64,000 nucleotides of DNA. Source: an uncultured Clostridia bacterium (lineage in GTDB: Bacteria > Bacillota > Clostridia > TANB77 > CAG-508). Below, piece after piece: positions 58,426-64,000 of the stretch; position 1 is the stretch's first letter, and each line of letters starts with the position of its first letter. The notes beneath the pieces are model-generated. The model made no database searches and was not told where the DNA came from. It saw only the letters and a list, made by a program, of their open reading frames with translations. The position numbers were made by a program, and so were the translations under genes. Location: contig CAKPDY010000003.1 of NCBI GenBank assembly GCA_934149165.1, positions 1-64,000 on the forward strand, given 5' to 3'.

Positions 58426-59469
58426 TCAGTGTTTTCTATTAATCTTAGCAATTGCCTTAAATTTTTCTTTTTTTTCCTTCAAATAATCATCACTATTTGC
58501 ATTATATTTTATCTCATTTTTTAACTTTTCATACTGATTATATCTCTCTTCAGATAACTTACCTTGCTTAATTGCTTCTAAAATCTTACAACCAGGTTCA
58601 TTTGTATGTGTACAATTTGTAAACTTGCACAAACCTAAATACTCCTCTACATCCTTAAAAGTTCTATTTAGTCCATCTTCTGAATTCCACATTCCAAGTT
58701 CTCTCATTCCTGGAGTATCTATTATCATTGCACCATTAGGTAATATTATTAAATTTCTAGAAGTTGTTGTGTGCCTTCCTTTTGAATCCTCTTCTCTAAT
58801 GCTAGATGTTTTCATTACTTCTTTACCATATAGAGTATTTAACAATGTTGATTTTCCTACCCCAGATGAACCTAAAAAAACTATAGTATTTCCTTTTTTA
58901 AAATACTTTTTTATACTATCTAATCCATCACCTGTTTTACAACTTACACTATAAATATCTACACCAATTGCCACACTTTCAACTTCATTAATATATTCTT
59001 GAGGATTATCTACTAAATCGTTTTTAGTTAAAATTATTACTGGCACTCCTCCTGACTCCCATGCTAAACTTAAATATCTTTCAATTCTATGTAAATTGAA
59101 ATTGTTATTTAGCGACTGCATTATAAATACATAATCAAAATTAGCTGCCACTAGTTGCTCATGCTGATTATGAAGTTCATGTTTTCTATCACTTGAAGAT
59201 GCCGCTCTTGAAAAAGAACTTTCTCTTTTTAAAGTTTCTATTATCATACTATCACCAGAATCATTCCATTCTATCAAAACAAAATCACCAGTTGTTGGAT
59301 ATATACTATTGGGGTTATCATAATAACATCCTCTTTTTATTTGTGCAAAACCTTCTCCATTATTGCACACAATTTGATATCTATTTTTATAAGTTGCAAG
59401 TATTCTTGCTGGTATCTGGTTTTCAGTTTTTATATAATTATTTTTAAAACCATAATCTTCTATATTCAT
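58426..59469 (-). CDS. rsgA: Ribosome small subunit-dependent GTPase A
   Basis: 347-residue circularly permuted GTPase: TKNDLVD (G4) before GSSGVGKSTLLNTL (G1), DTPGMRELGMW (G3), and the zinc finger CKFTNCTHTNEPGCK. Acts late in 30S maturation. Its distance from the usual prpC/stk neighbours is notable but not unique. Confidence 0.95.
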   Translation of the reverse strand: MNIEDYGFKNNYIKTENQIPARILATYKNRYQIVCNNGEGFAQIKRGCYYDNPNSIYPTTGDFVLIEWNDSGDSMIIETLKRESSFSRAASSSDRKHELHNQHEQLVAANFDYVFIMQSLNNNFNLHRIERYLSLAWESGGVPVIILTKNDLVDNPQEYINEVESVAIGVDIYSVSCKTGDGLDSIKKYFKKGNTIVFLGSSGVGKSTLLNTLYGKEVMKTSSIREEDSKGRHTTTSRNLIILPNGAMIIDTPGMRELGMWNSEDGLNRTFKDVEEYLGLCKFTNCTHTNEPGCKILEAIKQGKLSEERYNQYEKLKNEIKYNANSDDYLKEKKEKFKAIAKINRKH

Positions 59470-59817
59470 TGAATTATCCTTTCATTTTATTGGTTATAAT
59501 TTGATTTTATTATATATCATTTTGGATATGTTTACAATGAATTTTTATGTAGTTTTTTTGTGTTTTCTTAATTTAAAGTACCTTTTGTTCAATATTTTTA
59601 GCTCCTATATCTATTATTAAATCTATTGACATTTTTCGAAAATACACTTATAATTTGATGAAAAAAATAGAAACGTTTTAGTCTTACTTCTTTAAAACAC
59701 TAGATACTTATTCTTTTATACTGAAATCATTTAATTTTAGCTAAGTTATGTCAACTAAGTAAAAAAACTAAAACGTCCACTTTCCCTTCTCAAATTTTTC
59801 CATAGGAGGTTCACATT
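59470..59817. other. 348-bp gap with a degenerate repeat
   Basis: No gene. The right half (59660-59790) is a decayed inverted repeat of the GACGTTTTAG family. Confidence 0.6.
59660..59790. repeat. Degenerate inverted repeat of the same family
   Basis: Left arm AGAAACGTTTTAGTCTTACTT, right arm AAGTAAAAAAACTAAAACGT; the interior words ACTTAG and ACATAA (minus reading) match those next to the topA end. Confidence 0.65.
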
Positions 59818-60279
59818 ATGCTAAACATATATAACATAAAAGACAAACAACAATATTTACGTGAAGTTGCAGAACTAACACAAAATGAATGGGGCTCTAA
59901 GACTTCTTCAAAAAAAGAATATAATAAAAAAGTAACCAACAAAATCACAAAAATAATAAATAATCTTGAAAACCCTAATTACTGTAAATTAATTTTATTA
60001 GAAGATACTACACTAATTGGTTTTATCTCTATATTTCCACACGATTGTGATGAAAAACCTGAACTAACACCTTGGTATGCTACAATGTTTGTAAAAGAGG
60101 AATTCAGAGGTAACGGATATTCTAAATTACTTAACTCAGCAATTATACATGAAGCAAAATCTCGCGGATTTCACAAATTATATTTAAAAACAGATTTAGT
60201 TGGATATTATGAAAAATTTGGTGCTATATTTATAGAAGAATTAATGAATGGAGAAAAACTTTATGAACTTCCATTATAA
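59818..60279 (+). CDS. GNAT family N-acetyltransferase
   Basis: 153 residues: FVKEEFRGNGYSKLLNSAII is the acetyl-CoA loop (R/Q-x-x-G-x-G/Y), followed by KSRGFHKLYLKTDLVGYYEKFGA. Acceptor unknown. ATG behind AGGAGG. Confidence 0.88.
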   Translation: MLNIYNIKDKQQYLREVAELTQNEWGSKTSSKKEYNKKVTNKITKIINNLENPNYCKLILLEDTTLIGFISIFPHDCDEKPELTPWYATMFVKEEFRGNGYSKLLNSAIIHEAKSRGFHKLYLKTDLVGYYEKFGAIFIEELMNGEKLYELPL

Positions 60280-60388
60280 TTGGAAATTGAAAACTAAAAC
60301 TTGCCCATTTTCTTCCATTTTTTCTGAATATTCTTACAAAATATGATATTATTCGACCATATTTTTATTTATGAAGGAGATAATATAT

Positions 60389-60568
60389 ATGACAAAAAAT
60401 ACACACCTTGCATGTGCAATGCTTTAGATTATTTTTCCAGCAATGGTTTTGCCTTTTGGAATCGCAATGTTATCTCATATTAGTCTTGATTTTTTGAATA
60501 CAAAAAAGTACAAATTCTTTGACCCTTACGAAAACCTAAAATTGCTTTTATTATTTGTTTATGTTTAA
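60389..60568 (+). pseudogene. Remnant of a YdjM-like metal-dependent hydrolase/membrane gene
   Basis: ATG at 60389 with GAAGGAG upstream starts MTKNTHLACAML, then TAG; the frame goes on as IIFPAMVLPFGIAMLSHISLDFLNTKKYKFF and stops at 60568. The THLAC start and HISLDFLN stretch occur far apart in the YdjM/DUF457 family, so an internal deletion plus a stop explains it. Confidence 0.55.
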
Positions 60569-60586
60569 TTTGTCATTTTTTAGAAT

Positions 60587-61027
60587 TCATTTGTTATTAT
60601 TTAAAAATTCTTTTAACTCTTTACTATTAGTAAATATTTTTTCAAAAATATGATATAACGAATCTGTTGCATCATATTCACCAATTGCATAACATTTTTT
60701 ACCTAATCCATATGCTACACCCGCTTCTATATGACCTGATTTTCCTGCTGGTAATACTAGTAAAAAATTCTTTGAATTTTTTTCTGCTTCCATATCATCT
60801 TGAAATATTTGTGTTACAGTATCACTGTTTAAATCTAATTTTTCAAAGGCATCTTGTTTCTCATCTACATTATTATAATGTTTTTCACTATATGCCCCAT
60901 ATGAATTTTGCGGTTTTAGGAAACAGTAATATGATATGTTTAGTTCATCAAAAATATCACATATTTGTAGTATATTGTCTCTGTTTCTTGCCCTACCTGC
61001 AATGAAAAAATCGTATTGTTTTTTCAT
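60587..61027 (-). CDS. Nucleoside 2-deoxyribosyltransferase-like protein
   Basis: 146 residues: FFIAGRARNRDNILQICD near the start and VLPAGKSGHIEAGVAYGLGKK later, the phosphate-binding and Glu motifs of the nucleoside deoxyribosyltransferase-like fold. Substrate unproven. Start behind AGGAGG. Confidence 0.75.
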   Translation of the reverse strand: MKKQYDFFIAGRARNRDNILQICDIFDELNISYYCFLKPQNSYGAYSEKHYNNVDEKQDAFEKLDLNSDTVTQIFQDDMEAEKNSKNFLLVLPAGKSGHIEAGVAYGLGKKCYAIGEYDATDSLYHIFEKIFTNSKELKEFLNNNK

Positions 61028-61154
61028 ATTTTTCCTCCTTTTTATATTGATTTTATTTTAATTTATTTACATTTACTTTAATTTAATTTTTGCTTTACTT
61101 TACTTATAATCAATTTTATTTTTAACAATAACACTTTCTTATATTTTATAGTTG

Positions 61155-61565
61155 TTAGTCTGAGTACTTATCATTAAATTCCTCCACCTCATATTCCCAT
61201 AAACTAAGATGTCCCTTAACTGGTATCGGATGATTAAACACCTCCACATTTTCAACTTGCCACCCATAGTTTTCTTGAAATGAGCTCTTGGTATATATCT
61301 CATTATTTTCTTTTAATAACATTTCTTTAAACTCAGGCGACATTTTTATGCAATCTACTAATTTAACTTTTCCTATTATCTTACCTAATGGCATATCTTC
61401 TGGAATATATTTTTTTAGCCTTTTCATTGCTTCTTTATCTATTCCTTTTCCTGCATGTATTAATAGGTCTCCTCTGTAACTAGTTTTCCAACTACGAAAT
61501 TCAAATCTTTTATCTCCTTGGATTATTAATGTTGCCCAAGGCTGTTTTATTGTTAGAGTTTTCAT
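61155..61565 (-). CDS. ASCH domain protein
   Basis: 136 residues: LTIKQPWATLIIQGDKRFEF, then RSWKTSYRGDLLIHAGKG, the ASCH (PUA-like) signature. Such proteins bind or process RNA. Start behind GGGAGG. Confidence 0.88.
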   Translation of the reverse strand: MKTLTIKQPWATLIIQGDKRFEFRSWKTSYRGDLLIHAGKGIDKEAMKRLKKYIPEDMPLGKIIGKVKLVDCIKMSPEFKEMLLKENNEIYTKSSFQENYGWQVENVEVFNHPIPVKGHLSLWEYEVEEFNDKYSD

Positions 61566-61587
61566 GTAGCAATCCTCCCTTATTTGA

Positions 61588-62655
61588 TTAATTTAATAAT
61601 TGCAAAATTCTTCCTGATATCTCCTGTGATTTTTCAAATAATGTTTTACTCATCTTACATCTCCAAAAAGCAAATTCTAATAATTTTTTTTGACTGTTAT
61701 CATTTAGGTATTCCTCATACCCAAATGGACTGCTTACTAATTGAATTAAATAAAAATATGGCATCCATTTTAAATCACATTTGGTTAAACTTATATATTT
61801 CATTACCACTTTAGTGTAATTCAATAAATTTTCTATATTTATATCTCCATTTTTACTATCCTTATCTATATATGTAAACGACCTTATAATTTCCCATGCA
61901 ATTGGCATTTTTCTTGCTTTAGCAAAATCTAATAATGCCTCTACCTTTTCATTTTTGTAAATAAATTGCATTATACTATAATCACCATGACTGTTTTTTA
62001 AAGTTAAATCCTTCATTTCCGAAAAATCCATCTTCTCCAAAGCTGTTATAATTTCCATTCTTTGGTTTATATCTAATTTTATTTTCGAGATAATTTCAGA
62101 TGATGGTAGATTCAATTGTTGCCCATGTTGAATTGACTCCTCTAATTTATCCACTCTTTTTAATAATTGTATAAATTTTTTCTTTCCTTCCCTCAACTTA
62201 TTATTATTACACCATTTTTCAATTAAATCTTCTGGCAAGTCTTCATAGTTTTCTAGTGATTTCACCATTTTACCTAATATTTCTGCAGATTCTATTACTT
62301 GAGCTGTTGTTCCTGTATTACTTTCTTTTGTATATCCGTTAATAAATTCCATTAGAATTACTGTTCTGTTTTTGTATTTGAAATAATATTCTTGTTTTTC
62401 CGTTTTTATATAATTCGGAACTCTTATTCCATTACTTTTTAGATGATTTATTATTTTTATTTCTTTGATTACATTTTCTTGATTACATGCTGATTCGAAT
62501 TCTTTTAATACATATTTTGTTCCTTGATTATCATATACATAAAAAATGTTTGCACTACCTCGTGGTTCTTGTTCAATTTTAGTTATAGAAATATTGTATT
62601 TTTCTTGAATTTTGTTGATTATTTCTTGGTGTGTGAATACTGTTTTTTCTAGCAT
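61588..62655 (-). CDS. Aminoglycoside phosphotransferase-like (APH) family kinase
   Basis: 355 residues from the ATG at 62655, behind AAAGGAGGACCC. Protein-kinase-like fold: KYVLKEF (Lys), VILMEFINGY, SHGDYSIMQFIY (catalytic HGD) and LLDFAKARK. The Asn usual five residues after HGD is replaced. Likely phosphorylates a small molecule such as choline, a sugar or a nucleoside; antibiotic resistance is not implied. Confidence 0.85.
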   Translation of the reverse strand: MLEKTVFTHQEIINKIQEKYNISITKIEQEPRGSANIFYVYDNQGTKYVLKEFESACNQENVIKEIKIINHLKSNGIRVPNYIKTEKQEYYFKYKNRTVILMEFINGYTKESNTGTTAQVIESAEILGKMVKSLENYEDLPEDLIEKWCNNNKLREGKKKFIQLLKRVDKLEESIQHGQQLNLPSSEIISKIKLDINQRMEIITALEKMDFSEMKDLTLKNSHGDYSIMQFIYKNEKVEALLDFAKARKMPIAWEIIRSFTYIDKDSKNGDINIENLLNYTKVVMKYISLTKCDLKWMPYFYLIQLVSSPFGYEEYLNDNSQKKLLEFAFWRCKMSKTLFEKSQEISGRILQLLN

Positions 62656-62866
62656 GGCGGGTCCTCCTTTTGGTTTTATTTTATAGTATTTTTTTGAGGT
62701 TTGCAAGATGGAAAATATCTTTTTTTGCTATGTTTAAATTTATTGTTTAATTTTTGGCTATGGAGTAATCAAAAAAAGTTGTAACTATTTTTCAAAATAG
62801 TCATTTTCAATTTACAAACTTCATGTTATAATTTCTTTAATTAATACTAAAAGGGAGGTCTTAACT

Positions 62867-63031
62867 ATGCCTAAATTATATGTTATAACAGGTCCTGCTG
62901 GTGTTGGTAAAAGTACCATTTCTAAAAAATTGGCAGAAATCAGTTCTAAATCAGCATTTGTAGAAGGTGATGACATTTATCATCAAGTTATCAGCAGTTA
63001 TGTACCTGCTTGGAGAGAAGAAACTCATTGA
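62867..63031 (+). pseudogene. Truncated P-loop small-molecule kinase
   Basis: 54 codons from an ATG behind AAGGGAGG: LYVITGPAGVGKSTISKKLAE (Walker A) and SAFVEGDDIYHQVI, then SYVPAWREETH and a TGA. Relatives are about 170 residues, so the rest is missing; a GNAT gene starts 40 bases later. It could still be a short expressed remnant. Confidence 0.7.
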
Positions 63032-63069
63032 ATTCGATGATAGATTTATTTTGTAAAGGAGATTTTTTC

Positions 63070-63483
63070 ATGGATATTAAATTAGATTATTCAATAACAT
63101 GTGATGAATTTTTAGAAATGGTCGAGGCTGTGGGCTGGAAATCTTATTCTGCAGAACAAGTTAAAAAAGCTTTACACAATACTATGTATGTAGTAAAAGC
63201 AACTGTAGACGGAAAATTAGCTGGAATGGGAAGGGTTGTCGGAGACTATAGCATTGTTTGTATGCTTTCAGATGTCTGCGTTAAGCCTGAATTTCAAGGA
63301 CTTGGTATTGGATTAACAATAATTTCTAAATTAAAAGAATTAATTGAGAATAATGTTCAGGTTGGTGATAAAATGCAAATTGAGCTAACTCCTACTGCTG
63401 GTAAAGAGGGTTTTTATGAAAAAGCTGGTTTTAAATATAAACCAGAAAAAATAACAGGAATGTATTTATGGATTAAAAAATAA
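63070..63483 (+). CDS. GNAT family N-acetyltransferase
   Basis: 137 residues from the ATG at 63070, behind AAAGGAG. SDVCVKPEFQGLGIGLTIISKL is the acetyl-CoA loop, and KEGFYEKAGF the end of the fold. Acceptor unknown. It follows a broken kinase gene and is closed by a terminator. Confidence 0.9.
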   Translation: MDIKLDYSITCDEFLEMVEAVGWKSYSAEQVKKALHNTMYVVKATVDGKLAGMGRVVGDYSIVCMLSDVCVKPEFQGLGIGLTIISKLKELIENNVQVGDKMQIELTPTAGKEGFYEKAGFKYKPEKITGMYLWIKK

Positions 63484-63486
63484 TAA

Positions 63487-63521
63487 TAAAGGGTAGCATA
63501 GAAAATAAATACTACCCTTTA
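63487..63521. terminator. Bidirectional terminator
   Basis: TAAAGGGTAG and CTACCCTTTA arms, between convergent genes. Confidence 0.8.
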
Positions 63522-63569
63522 CTTAAAAATTATTATTAAAACAATTTACACACTTTACTTGTGTTAAAA

Positions 63570-64000
63570 TCACTTTTTCATTAAAACAATTGCAATAAAA
63601 TTCAAATACTTACAAGCACCTGCTTCAATTGCTTTTCTATCATTTTTAGAATATTCATTGTCACAGCTTATCCAATCATCCCAACATTCTTCATTACTTT
63701 CCATTTCATTAATTGAAACAATTTCACTTTGTTTTGATTTTGAAATGATATTTTTCCAATATTCTATATCGTGAATATAATCCAATTGTTCAGGAGTCCA
63801 TGATAACAATAATTCTTTGTGAATATTATTATGGCAATCTTTTTTCATTCCAGGAACAACTATGTAGATGTAACCACCTCTTTTTACAAATGGCAATAGT
63901 TTTTCATCTAAATATTTTTCGTCTCTTCCAAAATAATTATAAGAATCTGTACTAACAACTGCATCAAAAAAATCTGTTTCATATTTTAAATCTGTTGCAT
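63570..64000 (-). CDS. SAM-dependent methyltransferase, N-terminus off the window
   Basis: The frame is open to base 64000. The part seen reads ATDLKYETDFFDAVVSTDSYNYFG, then KLLPFVKRGGYIYIVVPGMK, the DAVVS and GG-Y-I-V stretches of class I methyltransferases, and ends IEAGACKYLNFIAIVLMKK. About 143 residues are in the window. The SAM-binding glycine loop would lie upstream. Substrate unknown. Confidence 0.8.
   Translation of the reverse strand, partial: ATDLKYETDFFDAVVSTDSYNYFGRDEKYLDEKLLPFVKRGGYIYIVVPGMKKDCHNNIHKELLLSWTPEQLDYIHDIEYWKNIISKSKQSEIVSINEMESNEECWDDWISCDNEYSKNDRKAIEAGACKYLNFIAIVLMKK

Noticed and set aside
60425..60427. TAG in the YdjM-like remnant as stop-codon readthrough
   Set aside because: The region between the two conserved parts is also missing, so a deleted pseudogene explains it better, and no other gene shows in-frame TAG.

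Overview
The window is very AT-rich DNA with strong AGGAGG-type ribosome binding sites, sigma-A promoters with 17-bp spacers, CIRCE heat-shock operators, and sporulation and cell-shape genes (spoIIE, mreBCD-PBP2-minC). This points to a low-GC Firmicute, most likely an uncultured clostridial gut-type bacterium; I cannot name a species. Most genes lie on the minus strand.

Layout. 1-6.6 kb: a surface protein running off the edge, topA, then yraN-dprA-comM. 6.8-9.1 kb: a PASTA-domain penicillin-binding protein on the plus strand. 9.2-14 kb: a DEAD-box helicase, a NUDIX hydrolase and clpB under a CIRCE/sigma-A promoter. 14-17.4 kb: a TetR regulator, a YhgE/Pip membrane protein and a DUF308 protein. 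17.6-18.7 kb: rpsF-ssb-rpsR. 18.8-22.5 kb: a lipid kinase, small proteins, two half-size TauE/SafE permeases and a cysteine desulfurase. 22.7-23.05 kb: a small isolated gene of unusual composition with a perfect promoter and terminator. 23.1-27.3 kb: the ylxM-ffh-rpsP-khpA-rimM-trmD-rplS operon. 27.4-33 kb: a degenerate aldehyde-dehydrogenase-like protein, a GGDEF protein, an Ig-like membrane protein and spoIIE. 34.3-40.7 kb: the radC-mreBCD-PBP2-minC shape cluster. 40.9-45.6 kb: a 1567-residue surface adhesin with a thioester-type head and 125-residue repeats. 45.9-54.9 kb: cysK, dgt, an RNA m5C methyltransferase, an epsilon/zeta-type toxin-antitoxin pair, an MBL hydrolase, a PC4-like protein, an amino-acid dehydrogenase, a UbiB kinase and a phasin-like protein. 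55-59.5 kb: hsp20, the copper exporter copA with a chaperone, and rsgA. 59.8-64 kb: small accessory enzymes and two broken genes.

The main discovery candidate is a genome-level recoding rule. Five genes (dprA, comM, a cysteine desulfurase, an ALDH-like gene and mreB) appear frameshifted, comM twice. All six breaks have the same form: an in-frame CGG codon after which the conserved protein continues in the +1 frame. In my reading of every other gene in the window, no CGG is used as a normal in-frame codon, although about fifty out-of-frame CGG triplets occur in coding strands. At four of the six sites the family requires glycine at that position. The simplest reading is that CGG is unassigned as arginine and that CGGN is read through as one residue, probably glycine, by +1 frameshifting or quadruplet decoding. 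A systematic sequencing artefact is the alternative to exclude.

Secondary signals are a family of long inverted repeats with GGGACGTTTTAGTTTT-like arms scattered between genes (one apparently supplying the end of topA), two CIRCE operators that overlap -35 boxes in the same way, and an adhesin ending in an SIRTG motif instead of LPXTG.
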